A DNA stretch of 64,000 nucleotides from Saccharospirillum sp039982735 (GCF_039982735.1 NZ_JBDWXV010000011.1:62001-126000); one strand, 5' to 3'; numbered from the stretch's first letter, positions 8,614 through 17,760 are shown. The notes: a model not told the origin generated them from the letters alone. Numbers and translations: made by a program.

Positions 8614-9225
8614 ATGCCAAAGGTCGGAATGGAACCCATAAGACGCAAGCAACTGATTGACGCAACGCTTGAGTCGATCGGTGAGGTGGGCTATAGCGCA
8701 ACAACGGTGCAGAGCATTGCTCGCCGGGCCGGCGTATCGGCCGGCATCATCGCGCATTATTTCGGGAATAAACTGGGCTTGCTGGAAGCCACGATGCTGG
8801 AATTGCTGCAGCAGCTCAAAGTGGACCTGCTGACCCGCTTGCCAGAGAACCCGACCCCTCAAGATCGTTTGGCGGCGATCATTGCCACCAACTTTTCAAA
8901 AACACAGACCGACAGCCTCTCGGCCAAAACCTGGCTGGCGTTCTGGAGCAGTGCCATGCATGAACCGGCCTTTGCCCGGTTGCAGCAAATCAATAAATCG
9001 CGTTTGCACAGCAATCTGCGAGTCAGTTTCAAGGCGCTCGGTCACGACAATCCGCATCTGGCAGCCACCTCGCTGGCGGCTCTGATTGACGGCTTGTGGT
9101 TGCGAGGCGCCCTTACACAGGAAGGCATCGACGCCGAGCAGTGCATCGCGGTTTGCCGTCATCATGTAAACCAGATGATCGCCTCGATTCCGTCCAAACC
9201 CAACGTATTAAAGGAGTCTGCCTGA
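8614..9225 (+). CDS. betI: Choline-responsive transcriptional repressor BetI (TetR family)
   Basis: A 203-residue TetR-family repressor of the choline oxidation operon. The N-terminal helix-turn-helix (about 10-60) shows RRKQLIDATLESIGEVGYSA and the recognition segment AGVSAGIIAHYFGNK. The C-terminal ligand domain has the BetI hallmark segment TWLAFWSSAMHEPAFARLQ. The length is close to the family norm of about 195. It is the first gene of the operon, with betB starting one base after its stop. An operator-like palindrome lies upstream. Confidence 0.93.
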   Translation: MPKVGMEPIRRKQLIDATLESIGEVGYSATTVQSIARRAGVSAGIIAHYFGNKLGLLEATMLELLQQLKVDLLTRLPENPTPQDRLAAIIATNFSKTQTDSLSAKTWLAFWSSAMHEPAFARLQQINKSRLHSNLRVSFKALGHDNPHLAATSLAALIDGLWLRGALTQEGIDAEQCIAVCRHHVNQMIASIPSKPNVLKESA

Positions 9226-9226
9226 A

Positions 9227-10702
9227 ATGACAGCCCCGGCCACGTCTGCCTTGTTGCAGTCTTTTATCGATGGCGCCTATCGCCCCAGCCAGTCCGGTGA
9301 AACCTTTCCGGTCATCAACCCGGCCACCGGTGCCGTGTTGTATCACGTTGAACAGGCCGATGCCGCTCTGGTGGATGCCGCTGTGCAATCAGCGCAAAGC
9401 GGCTTTGCAACCTGGTCGGCCATGAGTGCCATGGAGCGTACCCGAATTCTGAATAAAGCCGTAGCTCTGTTGCGCGAACGCAATGATGAACTGGCACGCA
9501 TCGAAGTACTCGATACCGGCAAACCCTGGCAGGAAGCCAGTGTGGTTGATGTCGTTACCGGAGCCGATGCCATTGAATATTACGCTGGGTTAACGTCCGC
9601 TATTGAGGGGACACATCACGACCTGGGCGGCGATTTTTTCTATACCCGGCGTGAACCGCTGGGCGTGTGTGCGGGTATTGGCGCCTGGAATTACCCCTTA
9701 CAGATCGCCTGCTGGAAAGCCGCCCCTGCACTGGCTTGCGGTAACGCCATGGTGTTCAAGCCTTCAGAAGAAACGCCGATGGGCGCTGCCAAACTGGCTG
9801 AAGTCTTCATTGAAGCGGGCGTGCCAGCCGGTGTATTCAATGTGGTGCAGGGCGATCATCGTGTCGGCCAGGCACTGACCGCTCACCCGGACATTGCCAA
9901 AGTCTCCTTCACCGGTGAAGTTGGCACGGGCAAAAAAGTCATGGCCGATTCAGCCAGTACGCTAAAAGGCGTCACCATGGAACTGGGTGGCAAATCACCG
10001 CTGATCATCTTCCCCGATGCCGATCTCGACAACGCTGTGGGCGCGGCCTTGCTCGCGAACTTCTACACCCAGGGCGAAGTCTGTACCAATGGTACTCGCG
10101 TCTTCGTGCATGCCGATATTTACGATGCGTTTCTGGAAAAGGTCAAAGACCGGACTGAGCGCAATGTCGTCTTTGGCGACCCAATGCATCCGGACACCAA
10201 CATGGGTGCGCTGATTTCCGCAGACCATCAGGCCAAGGTACTGGCCGCCATCAAAGCCGGTGTCGAATCCGGTGCGCGTTTGGTGACGGGCGGCGATGCC
10301 GTTCACCCCGAAGGCTTTGAGCAAGGTTATTTTGTGCGGCCGACCGTGTTCGCAGATTGCACCGATGATATGCCTCAGGTGCGCGATGAGATATTTGGCC
10401 CGGTGATGTCTGTTATGAAATTTGAGGACGAAGCCGAGGTAATCGCGCGCGCCAACAAGACCGACTACGGCCTGGCGGCCGGAGTCTTCACCAACAATAT
10501 TCAATGTGCGCATCGGGTTGTTGGCCAATTGCAGGCGGGTATTTGCTGGATCAATGCCTACGGTAATTCCCCGGCCGAGATGCCGGTGGGCGGTTACAAG
10601 CATTCGGGCATTGGCCGCGAGAATGGCCTGGCAACGCTGAACCACTATACCCAGATCAAATCGGTTTACGTGGGTATGGGGCCGGTTGAGTCGCCGTTTT
10701 AA
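9227..10702 (+). CDS. betB: Betaine aldehyde dehydrogenase BetB
   Basis: A 491-residue NAD(P)-dependent aldehyde dehydrogenase that turns betaine aldehyde into glycine betaine, the last step of osmoprotectant synthesis. ALDH signatures are present: the oxyanion Asn155 in GAWNYP, FTGEVGTGKK for the cofactor, the general base Glu252 in MELGGKSP, and the nucleophile Cys286 in GEVCTNGTR. It starts at ATG 9227, directly after the betI stop (TGA A ATG), so the genes are translationally linked. Cytoplasmic. Confidence 0.94.
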   Translation: MTAPATSALLQSFIDGAYRPSQSGETFPVINPATGAVLYHVEQADAALVDAAVQSAQSGFATWSAMSAMERTRILNKAVALLRERNDELARIEVLDTGKPWQEASVVDVVTGADAIEYYAGLTSAIEGTHHDLGGDFFYTRREPLGVCAGIGAWNYPLQIACWKAAPALACGNAMVFKPSEETPMGAAKLAEVFIEAGVPAGVFNVVQGDHRVGQALTAHPDIAKVSFTGEVGTGKKVMADSASTLKGVTMELGGKSPLIIFPDADLDNAVGAALLANFYTQGEVCTNGTRVFVHADIYDAFLEKVKDRTERNVVFGDPMHPDTNMGALISADHQAKVLAAIKAGVESGARLVTGGDAVHPEGFEQGYFVRPTVFADCTDDMPQVRDEIFGPVMSVMKFEDEAEVIARANKTDYGLAAGVFTNNIQCAHRVVGQLQAGICWINAYGNSPAEMPVGGYKHSGIGRENGLATLNHYTQIKSVYVGMGPVESPF

Positions 10703-10756
10703 ACAGCACCGCGCCAGCGCGCTGCATGATATGAATTGAGTGGGTATTTATTGGAT

Positions 10757-12430
10757 ATGACTGTTTCGTTCGATCAGACAACGGATTACATCATTGTGGG
10801 CACGGGCTCGGCGGGTTGCGTGCTGGCCAATCGATTGTCGGAAGACAGCGATGTCGACGTTCTGGTGCTGGAGGCCGGCCGCAAGGATGACACCTGGAAA
10901 ATACACATGCCTGCGGCGCTGACCTATAACCTCGGCGATGAAAAATACAACTGGTATTACCACACCGAACCGCAAGCCCACATGAACAACCGCAAGCTAT
11001 ACTGGCCGCGCGGCAAGGTGTGGGGCGGCGGATCCTCATTGAATGCCATGGTGTATATTCGCGGCCACGCCTACGATTACGATCGCTGGCAGGAAGAGGG
11101 CGCCGAAGGCTGGTCTTACGCCGATGTGCTGCCTTATTTTCGCAAGGCAGAAACCCGGGAAGTGGGTGCCGACGATTACCGCGGTGGCGACGGCCCCCTG
11201 AACGTTCACACCGGGGATCAGCCAAACCCCCTGTTTGGTGCCTTCATTGAAGCCGGCCAGCAAGCCGGCTACCCACACACCAGCGACATGAACGGCTGTC
11301 AGCAGGAAGGCTTTGGGGTCATGGACATGACCATCAAACAAGGCAAACGCTGGAACACCGCCCAGGCCTATTTACGCCCGGTACTCGACCGCTCCAATCT
11401 GCGTGCGGAAACCGGTGCCATGGTGCAGCGAATTCTGTTTGAAGGGGATACAGCTGTCGGCGTTGAGTACGTTCAGAATAATAAGACCGTGCGCGTCAAA
11501 GCGCAGCGGGAAGTTATTCTCAGCGGCGGCGCGATTAATTCACCCCAATTGCTAATGCTCTCCGGCATTGGCGATGAAACCGATCTTAAAGCACTCGGCA
11601 TCGAAGTCGTCGCACATCGCCCGGGCGTTGGGCAAAACCTGCAGGACCATCTGGAGCTGTATGTGCAGCAGGCCTGCACACAACCGCTGACGCTGTACAA
11701 GTATACGCATCAGCCTCACAAGACCATCGCCGGTGTTACCTGGTTTATCAATAACGACAAGGGCGCTTGCCGTACCGCCCACCTTGAAGCCGGTGGCTTT
11801 ATTCGGTCCGAAGCCGGTGTTCGTCACCCGGACCTACAGTTTCATTTTCTGCCTTCCCAGGTCATCGATCATGGCCGGGTAGACCCTCAAGTGCATGCTT
11901 ACCAGTGTCACGTCGGTCCGATGCGTCAAACCAGCAGGGGCTATTTGAAACTGAAGTCCGCGAATCCGGCTGACCACCCAATCATTCAGCCCAATTTGCT
12001 CAGCACCGAACGCGATCGCTGGGAAATGCGTCAGGCAGTAAAGCTGACCCGGGAAATTCTGGCGCAACCGGCGTTCGAGCCGTTTCGCGGTGAAGAATTG
12101 CAACCGGGTCCCGCTGTGCAAAGCGATGAGGAAATTGATGCTTTTGTGCGCGAGAAAGCCGACAGCGCCTATCACCCGTCCTGTACCTGCAAAATGGGCG
12201 CAGCCGATGACCCGATGGCGGTGGTGGACAGCGAGGCGCGTGTTTATGGGGTTAAAAATCTGCGCGTTGTCGATGCGTCCATCATGCCTAGTGTCGTCAG
12301 CGGTAACCTGAACGCACCGACCGTAATGCTGGCCGAAAAATGTGCAGACCATATTCGTGGCCGTACGCCAATCACACCGTCGACGGCGGCAGTATGGGAA
12401 CACCCTAATTGGAAAGCGGCGCAGCGCTAA
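10757..12430 (+). CDS. betA: Choline dehydrogenase BetA (GMC oxidoreductase)
   Basis: A 557-residue FAD-dependent GMC-family enzyme, membrane-associated, that oxidises choline to betaine aldehyde. The N-terminal dinucleotide fold IIVGTGSAGCVLANRL is followed by GMC signature 1 (GKVWGGGSSLNAMVYIRGH) and signature 2 (SGGAINSPQLLMLSGIG). The C-terminal catalytic region has YHPSCTCKMG with the active-site His, and SGNLNAPT. I take ATG 10757, giving the usual length; a TTG 21 bases upstream is the alternative. It follows betB after 54 bases. Confidence 0.93.
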   Translation: MTVSFDQTTDYIIVGTGSAGCVLANRLSEDSDVDVLVLEAGRKDDTWKIHMPAALTYNLGDEKYNWYYHTEPQAHMNNRKLYWPRGKVWGGGSSLNAMVYIRGHAYDYDRWQEEGAEGWSYADVLPYFRKAETREVGADDYRGGDGPLNVHTGDQPNPLFGAFIEAGQQAGYPHTSDMNGCQQEGFGVMDMTIKQGKRWNTAQAYLRPVLDRSNLRAETGAMVQRILFEGDTAVGVEYVQNNKTVRVKAQREVILSGGAINSPQLLMLSGIGDETDLKALGIEVVAHRPGVGQNLQDHLELYVQQACTQPLTLYKYTHQPHKTIAGVTWFINNDKGACRTAHLEAGGFIRSEAGVRHPDLQFHFLPSQVIDHGRVDPQVHAYQCHVGPMRQTSRGYLKLKSANPADHPIIQPNLLSTERDRWEMRQAVKLTREILAQPAFEPFRGEELQPGPAVQSDEEIDAFVREKADSAYHPSCTCKMGAADDPMAVVDSEARVYGVKNLRVVDASIMPSVVSGNLNAPTVMLAEKCADHIRGRTPITPSTAAVWEHPNWKAAQR

Positions 12431-12531
12431 GGCGGAGATGTTTTAGATTTTAAATGTCAGAGTTTGCGGATCACTGCCACCGAAATCCAAAGCTTGAACA
12501 CCGAAGTTTGTACGATGAGGTAAAGAAGAGC

Positions 12532-12586
12532 AGGACCAGGCCAGCAAGACGATATGTCAGGCTGGCAACAAGGGATGCCTGGTCCT
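12532..12586. promoter_or_regulatory. Stem-loop in the leader of choX
   Basis: A 10-base perfect stem (AGGACCAGGC at 12532-12541, GCCTGGTCCT at 12577-12586) encloses a second pairing (CCAGC at 12541-12545 with GCTGG at 12561-12565). It lies in the 204-base gap between betA and choX, 48 bases before the choX start. No T-run follows. It may stabilise or control the transporter mRNA, or mark the end of the betIBA transcript. Confidence 0.45.
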
Positions 12587-12634
12587 CAGGATCGTCATAG
12601 AAGACATTAACCGAGTAAAAAGAGGATAAAAAAG

Positions 12635-13570
12635 ATGACTGTTTCAATCGCAAAGAAACTCACCGTTGCCATTGCCCTGACGGGTACTGCTGGCGTTGCC
12701 ATGGCCAATAGTTGTGAAGAAGTGCGTTTTGCCGACGTAGGCTGGACGGATATTACCGCAACCACAGCGCTGACCTCCGTTGTACTGGAAAGCATTGGCT
12801 ATGAAACCGAAAGCCAGTTGCTGTCCGTACCCGTTACCTATCGCTCTCTGGAAAACGGTGATATCGACGTGTTTCTGGGCAACTGGATGCCCACCATGGA
12901 AGCAGACATCGCACCTTATCGGGATGCCGGCACCATCGACATTCTGGGCACCAACCTGGAAGGCGCCAAGTATACCCTCGCCGTGCCACAGTATGTGTAT
13001 GACGCTGGCGTACAGTCCTTCGCAGACATCGCCGAATACGCCGATGAATTTGATAACCAGATCTACGGTATCGAGCCCGGCAACGATGGTAACCGCCTGA
13101 TCCAGAGCATGATTGATCAGGATGCGTTCGGTCTTGGTGAATTTGAAGTGGTTGAATCGAGTGAATCGGGCATGTTGTCTCAGGTTGGCCGCGCCGATCG
13201 TCGCGACAACTGGATCGTGTTCCTGGGCTGGGAACCGCACCCGATGAACGCCAATTTTGATCTGGCCTACCTCGACGGTGGCGATGACTTCTTCGGCCCG
13301 AACTACGGGGGTGCTACCGTCCACACCAACGTTCGCAAAGGGTACGCTGAAGAGTGTGCCAATGTTGGTCGCCTGCTCTCCAACCAGACTTTCACGCTGG
13401 CCATGGAAAACGAAGTCATGGCACTGATTCTGGATGAAGGCATGCGCCCGAATGATGCCGCCACCCAATGGCTTTCTGCCAATTCCGATGTACTCGACGT
13501 CTGGCTCGACGGTGTCACCACCCTGGATGGTGAAGCCGCTGCACCAGTGGCAAAAGCCGCGCTGCAGTAA
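12635..13570 (+). CDS. choX: Choline ABC transporter, periplasmic binding protein
   Basis: A 311-residue OpuAC-type solute-binding protein of the ChoX group. The signal peptide (residues 1-24, cleavage after AMA near NSCEE) directs it to the periplasm. Features are VRFADVGWTDITATTAL, DVFLGNWMPTME and FLGWEPHPMNANF, including the tryptophans and aromatic residues that cage quaternary ammonium groups in this family. The start ATG 12635 follows AGAGGATAAAAAAG. It is first in a choX-choW-choV unit right behind betIBA, which supports choline as the ligand. Confidence 0.9.
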   Translation: MTVSIAKKLTVAIALTGTAGVAMANSCEEVRFADVGWTDITATTALTSVVLESIGYETESQLLSVPVTYRSLENGDIDVFLGNWMPTMEADIAPYRDAGTIDILGTNLEGAKYTLAVPQYVYDAGVQSFADIAEYADEFDNQIYGIEPGNDGNRLIQSMIDQDAFGLGEFEVVESSESGMLSQVGRADRRDNWIVFLGWEPHPMNANFDLAYLDGGDDFFGPNYGGATVHTNVRKGYAEECANVGRLLSNQTFTLAMENEVMALILDEGMRPNDAATQWLSANSDVLDVWLDGVTTLDGEAAAPVAKAALQ

Positions 13571-13587
13571 TTTCCCTCCCGATGACC

Positions 13588-13609
13588 GAGCGGCCCTTTG
13601 TGGCCGCTC
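13588..13609 (+). terminator. Intercistronic hairpin between choX and choW
   Basis: GAGCGGCC and GGCCGCTC form an 8-base perfect stem around a 6-base loop, followed by CTTTC. It sits between the choX stop and the choW start. Hairpins here are common in ABC operons, where they raise binding-protein mRNA over permease mRNA by partial termination or 3' protection. The short T stretch makes full termination unlikely. Confidence 0.55.
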
Positions 13610-13633
13610 CTTTCAACGAGACTGAGACTGACT

Positions 13634-14464
13634 ATGGAAGCTTATAAACTGCCCCTGGGTAGAACCATGGAGCGCTTTGTCGATTGGCTGGTCGATTCCG
13701 GTGCCTGGTTTTTTGATAGCCTGGCGATTGCTCTGGAATGGTTAATAGACGGCGCAACCGACAACCTGCTTTTGCTGCCACCCTGGCTGTTCATCGCGAT
13801 TACGGGTGTGATGGCCCAGTGGTTGCGTCGCAACACCGGGCTCACGGTCTTTACCGTTTTATCTTTCTTACTGATCTGGAATCTGGGTTACTGGGAAGCG
13901 ACGATTGAAACACTGGTCATGGTAGTATGCGCAACCAGCCTCTGTGTGTTGATTGGTGTTCCGATTGGCATTGCCGCGGCACACCGGCCTTTGCTGTATA
14001 CCCTGTTGCGCCCGGTTCTGGATCTGATGCAGACCGTACCTACCTTTGTTTATTTGATACCAACGCTGACGCTGTTTGGATTGGGTGTGGTCCCCGGACT
14101 GATTGCCACCATTGTGTTTTCCATCGCTGCGCCGATTCGGTTGACCTATCTGGGCATTTTTCAGGTACCCAAAGAACTGGTGGAAGCCGGTAAATCCTTC
14201 GGGTGTTCCAATCGCCAGCTGCTGTGGCGCATTGAATTGCCTGCTGCAGCTTCCAGCATCGCCGCCGGTATTACCCAGTGCATTATGTTGTCGTTGTCGA
14301 TGGTAGTCATTTCCGCACTGGTGGGTGCCAATGGCCTGGGCAGACCTGTGGTACGGGCGCTCAACACCGTAGACATTGCCAGCGGGTTCGAAGCGGGCCT
14401 TGCCATTGTCTTGCTGGCCATTGTGCTGGACCGTCTGCTGAAACAAAAACACGAGGTGAGCTGA
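13634..14464 (+). CDS. choW: Choline ABC transporter, permease
   Basis: A 276-residue inner-membrane permease of the ProW/OpuAB type. An N-terminal amphipathic stretch precedes about six hydrophobic helices. The cytoplasmic coupling loop of binding-protein-dependent permeases is visible as VEAGKSFGCSNRQLLWRIELP (about 190-210), followed by AAASSIAAGITQ. The N-terminal EAYKLPLGRTMERFVDWLV is typical of choline/betaine permeases. ATG 13634 is chosen over an in-frame GTG at 13598 that lies in the hairpin. Its TGA overlaps the choV ATG (TGATG). Confidence 0.9.
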   Translation: MEAYKLPLGRTMERFVDWLVDSGAWFFDSLAIALEWLIDGATDNLLLLPPWLFIAITGVMAQWLRRNTGLTVFTVLSFLLIWNLGYWEATIETLVMVVCATSLCVLIGVPIGIAAAHRPLLYTLLRPVLDLMQTVPTFVYLIPTLTLFGLGVVPGLIATIVFSIAAPIRLTYLGIFQVPKELVEAGKSFGCSNRQLLWRIELPAAASSIAAGITQCIMLSLSMVVISALVGANGLGRPVVRALNTVDIASGFEAGLAIVLLAIVLDRLLKQKHEVS

Positions 14465-15621
14465 TGATTGAATTTAAAAACGTCGACCTGGTGTTTGGCA
14501 AGAACCCGGAGCGGGCTTTGCCCTTGCTCGACCAGGGTTACGATCGCGATCGGTTGCAGAGTGAAACCGGGTTGGTGCTGGGGGTCAGCCAGGCGAATCT
14601 GAAAGTCAACAAGGGCGAAATTTGTGTATTGATGGGCCTTTCCGGTTCCGGAAAATCAAGCCTGCTGCGTTGCGTAAACGGTTTGAACCCGGTTACCCGG
14701 GGTGAGGTGCTGATTGAGCATAAAGGTGAGGTGTTGAATTTCTTCGATGCCGATCATCAGACCCAGCGCGACATTCGCATGAAACGCATATCGATGGTGT
14801 TTCAGAAATTTGCGTTGATGCCCTGGTTGACGGTCGCTGAAAACATCGGCTTTGCCCTCGATGTTCAGGGGTTGTCAAAAGAAGAAATTGCCCGCCGGGT
14901 AGATGCACAGCTGGAACTGGTTGGGCTGACCGAGTGGCGTAACCATAAACCCAGTGCGTTGTCCGGCGGTATGCAACAGCGGGTTGGTTTGGCCCGGGCA
15001 CTGGCGACCGAGTCTGATATTCTGCTGATGGATGAGCCTTTTTCTGCGCTCGACCCGCTGATTCGCCAGCAATTGCAGGAAGAGCTGCTGCAACTGCAAT
15101 CGCGCTTGCAAAAAACCATTGTGTTCGTCAGCCATGATCTGGATGAAGCACTCAAGCTCGGCAATACCATTGCCATCATGAAAGATGGGTGCATTGTGCA
15201 ACAGGGCAACCCGCAGGATATTGTGCTGAACCCGGCGACTCAGTACGTCGAAGATTTTGTGGCGCACACTAACCCCTTGCATGTTCTATTGTGTGGCGAT
15301 ATTGCCGACCCGCTAACGGCGCTGCCAGCAAAAGACGACCACTATTGTATCGATACAAAACAGGATTGCTGGTTCAATGCTGATACCGGTGCAGCACGGT
15401 GTCAGAACCAAACCATAACCGTTCAACGTTGGCAGAATGGTGACTCGATGGCTGACTTGAAAAAGGCTCCAACACTCGTCAGTGCCAGTGCCAGCTTTCA
15501 TGAGGCGCTGGAAATTCGCCACCGGACGGGGTTTGTCGTGTTGGTAGAGTGCGACGACCGTTCACTCAAGGTGATTGGTGACGATCAGCTTTACCGTGGG
15601 TTGCTGGGCAACCTGGGCTGA
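14464..15621 (+). CDS. choV: Choline ABC transporter, ATP-binding subunit
   Basis: A 385-residue ATPase of the ProV/OpuAA type that energises choline import. The Walker A motif is GLSGSGKSS (58-66), the signature is LSGGMQQRVGLARAL, and Walker B is DILLMDEPFSALDP followed by the H-loop SHDLDEAL. The segment from about 270 to the end is a divergent CBS-like region, shorter than the tandem CBS pair of ProV. It could still tune activity to ionic strength, but that is inference. The start overlaps the choW stop. Confidence 0.9.
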   Translation: MIEFKNVDLVFGKNPERALPLLDQGYDRDRLQSETGLVLGVSQANLKVNKGEICVLMGLSGSGKSSLLRCVNGLNPVTRGEVLIEHKGEVLNFFDADHQTQRDIRMKRISMVFQKFALMPWLTVAENIGFALDVQGLSKEEIARRVDAQLELVGLTEWRNHKPSALSGGMQQRVGLARALATESDILLMDEPFSALDPLIRQQLQEELLQLQSRLQKTIVFVSHDLDEALKLGNTIAIMKDGCIVQQGNPQDIVLNPATQYVEDFVAHTNPLHVLLCGDIADPLTALPAKDDHYCIDTKQDCWFNADTGAARCQNQTITVQRWQNGDSMADLKKAPTLVSASASFHEALEIRHRTGFVVLVECDDRSLKVIGDDQLYRGLLGNLG

Positions 15622-15705
15622 AACACTGCGTTTTATTGTGCTCCGCTAAGGCAGGCTCCTGACAAACCCCGTACACTGTCCGCTCGTCGATTTTGGAGGG
15701 TGAAC

Positions 15706-16584
15706 ATGCGGGGCTTGTTGCTGGCCATCAGTGCTTACGGTATCTGGGGCTGCTTTCCTTTATTTTTCAGTTTGCTGGCCAATGTGTCGGCGTTTGAAGT
15801 GCTGGCGCACCGGATCGTTTGGGCCTATGTGTTTACAGGGCTGGTTATCCTGGCCTTGGGTAGACGCAAGCAACTGGCCGCCCTGATTGCCAATCGCCGT
15901 GCGTTGGCCTGGCTGTCGTTATCGGCCGCGCTGATTACCATTAACTGGCTGGTGTTTATCTGGGCGGTGTCGGCGGGGCGGGTACTGGAATCGAGCCTGG
16001 GTTATTTCATTACGCCTCTGGTCAGTTTGTTTCTGGGTCGCTTGTTACTGAAAGAATCCATGAACCGGTGGCAGGTAGTCGCCGGGGTGGTGGCTTTGAT
16101 TGCCGTGCTGTTCGAACTGATTGCCATTGGTCGTTTGCCTTGGGTTTCCCTGGTGTTGGCGAGCAGTTTCGGGTTGTATGGGCTGGTGCGTAAGATGCAA
16201 CCTGTCGACAGCCTGAACGGATTACAGGTTGAAACCATGGTGGTCGTGCCGGTCGCATTGCTGTACCTCCTCTGGCTTTGGTCGGCGGGCCAGATGATGT
16301 TTGCGCAATCGCTGAGCGATACCCTTCTGTTGATTGCGGCTGGCGCGGTAACGGCCGTGCCACTGCTGTTATTTGCCGCCGCTGCCCGTCGGCTGGATCT
16401 GATTGTGGTCGGATTCATCATGTACCTGAACCCTACTCTGCAATTTCTCTCGGCGGTGTTCATTCTTAATGAAGCCTACCCACCGCAAAGACTGCTGACC
16501 TTCGTGCTGATCTGGATCGCCATGGGTTTCTTTATGGCCGGTCTGTGGCAAACCCACCGTCGCGCCCGGCAAGCAGTGGCCTGA
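15706..16584 (+). CDS. rarD: RarD-family EamA transporter
   Basis: A 292-residue inner-membrane protein of the RarD branch of the DMT superfamily, with about ten helices. RarD hallmarks are MRGLLLAISAYGIWGCFPLFF at the start, LAHRIVWAY near 40, NWLVFIWAVSAGRVLESSLGYFI near 85-105, and YLNPTLQFLSAVFILNE near the end. I start at ATG 15706, six bases after a GGAGGG ribosome site that covers the in-frame GTG at 15700. The substrate is not known. A second RarD-type gene lies at 53991. Confidence 0.88.
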   Translation: MRGLLLAISAYGIWGCFPLFFSLLANVSAFEVLAHRIVWAYVFTGLVILALGRRKQLAALIANRRALAWLSLSAALITINWLVFIWAVSAGRVLESSLGYFITPLVSLFLGRLLLKESMNRWQVVAGVVALIAVLFELIAIGRLPWVSLVLASSFGLYGLVRKMQPVDSLNGLQVETMVVVPVALLYLLWLWSAGQMMFAQSLSDTLLLIAAGAVTAVPLLLFAAAARRLDLIVVGFIMYLNPTLQFLSAVFILNEAYPPQRLLTFVLIWIAMGFFMAGLWQTHRRARQAVA

Positions 16585-16664
16585 ACACAGGCCAGCCGGC
16601 CAACTCTGGAAACCTGAGTTCTCAATCTTACCGTTACTCTGAATTTAAGTATTTATACCGTTAT

Positions 16665-17120
16665 CTATCTTGGTGTTTTCTGCAACTGCTGGTAGAGCGT
16701 TTCAGCCAGGGCTTTCAGTTCCAGCGCCTGGTCGGCGGTCATGTCGGTCTGGCATACCAGCGCGGCTGGCACATCCGCCGCTTGCCTTTTCAAGGCCAAC
16801 CCAGCATCGGTCAGCGTGATGGTCTTGCTCCGTTCATCGGTCGCTGCGCGACCGCGAATCAGCAGACCCTTCTGCTCCAGCCGTTTCAGAATAGGGGTTA
16901 GGGTGCCGGAGTCGAGCCGGGTCTGGTGTACCAGGGTGCGAATGGGAACGCCGTCCTCTTCCCAGAGTGACAGCATGACCAGGTATTGCGGATAGGTCAG
17001 GTCCAGTGGTTCCAGTAGCGGCCGGTAAGCGCGAATCAGAGCGTTGGTCGCAGAGTAGAGTGCGTGACAAATCTGATTTGTCAGCTTCAATTGGGGCAGG
17101 GCGTCGGTGTTGTCAGTCAC
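16665..17120 (-). CDS. ohrR: OhrR-type MarR family peroxide-sensing repressor (two-cysteine)
   Basis: A 151-residue MarR-family repressor of the OhrR group. The segment NQICHALYSATNALIRAY carries the reactive cysteine at residue 18, and LTYPQYLVMLSLWEEDG is the family signature. The winged helix spans about 45-110. A second cysteine (Cys123) is placed 105 residues later, the same spacing as in two-Cys OhrR of Xanthomonas, where peroxides create an intersubunit disulfide. No ohr gene is adjacent. It is divergent from the DUF1499 gene, and three operator-like sites lie between them. Confidence 0.82.
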   Translation of the reverse strand: MTDNTDALPQLKLTNQICHALYSATNALIRAYRPLLEPLDLTYPQYLVMLSLWEEDGVPIRTLVHQTRLDSGTLTPILKRLEQKGLLIRGRAATDERSKTITLTDAGLALKRQAADVPAALVCQTDMTADQALELKALAETLYQQLQKTPR

Positions 17121-17150
17121 TTAGGCATCCGGTCGTGGTCATTAGGCTTA

Positions 17151-17227
17151 TAGTTTGCGCACAAGGTATTGACGGGTCAAGGTATACCCTCTATTATTTT
17201 GTGCACAAGATATTTGTGTGCAAGATA
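17151..17227. promoter_or_regulatory. Cluster of three OhrR-like operator boxes
   Basis: Three related sites lie in the ohrR/DUF1499 spacer: TAGTTTGCGCACAAGGTA (17151-17168), TATTTTGTGCACAAGATA (17195-17212) and TATTTGTGTGCAAGATA (17211-17227). All are built on TTGTGCACAA, a palindrome reported for MarR/OhrR repressors. The second and third share two bases, so they would be bound side by side. The layout suggests autoregulation plus control of the rightward genes. Confidence 0.6.
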
Positions 17228-17293
17228 AAGCATTGGCTTTGTAAGTTTTGGCCCGATGCTCCGACAAACTCACTGCAAACAGGGGAAGTAACC

Positions 17294-17749
17294 ATGAAAA
17301 CCTTTTTTATCATTCTGGCCGTCCTGATCGTGCTGGCTTTTATCATGATTTATGTGCAGAACAGCCGGACACCGGTTCTGGGCCACAGTCAGGGGCGGCT
17401 GAAACCCTTGTCATCGAAGCCGAATGCGGTATCGACTCAGGCAGATGATGTCGCAAAGCGGGTTGCACCCTGGCCATTCAAGGCCGATCAGGAAGCGACA
17501 ATGTCCGCCATTCTCACCGCGGTGAAAAGCTATGGCGGGGCCGAAATCATTAAACAGGAAGCCGATTACCTCTATGTCGTATTCACCACCGATCTGATGA
17601 AGTTCCACGACGATGCCGAGTTCTACCTCGATGCCGATGCCCGGGAAGTGCATTTCCGGTCGTCCAGCCGAGCAGGTTATTCCGACCGGGGGCTGAATCG
17701 TCAGCGCCATGAAAAACTGACAACGCTGTACCAGCAAATTCAGGACTAA
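17294..17749 (+). CDS. DUF1499 family membrane-anchored protein
   Basis: A 151-residue protein with an N-terminal hydrophobic helix (residues 3-21, TFFIILAVLIVLAFIMIYV) that anchors it in the inner membrane or acts as an uncleaved signal. It is followed by a soluble DUF1499 domain with VAPWPFKADQEATMSAI, YLYVVFTTDLMKFHDDAEFY and VHFRSSSRAGYSDRGLNRQR. The biochemical function of DUF1499 is unknown. ATG 17294 follows AGGGGAAG. It sits behind the OhrR-like boxes and 11 bases before the flavin reductase gene, so both may belong to a peroxide-responsive operon. Confidence 0.8.
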   Translation: MKTFFIILAVLIVLAFIMIYVQNSRTPVLGHSQGRLKPLSSKPNAVSTQADDVAKRVAPWPFKADQEATMSAILTAVKSYGGAEIIKQEADYLYVVFTTDLMKFHDDAEFYLDADAREVHFRSSSRAGYSDRGLNRQRHEKLTTLYQQIQD

Positions 17750-17760
17750 CTGACAGTAGG

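Noticed and set aside
16665..17120. Generic MarR regulator of unknown signal
   Set aside because: The NQxCxxLY segment, LTYPQYLVMLSLWEE, and the position of both cysteines match the OhrR group specifically, so the narrower call was kept.
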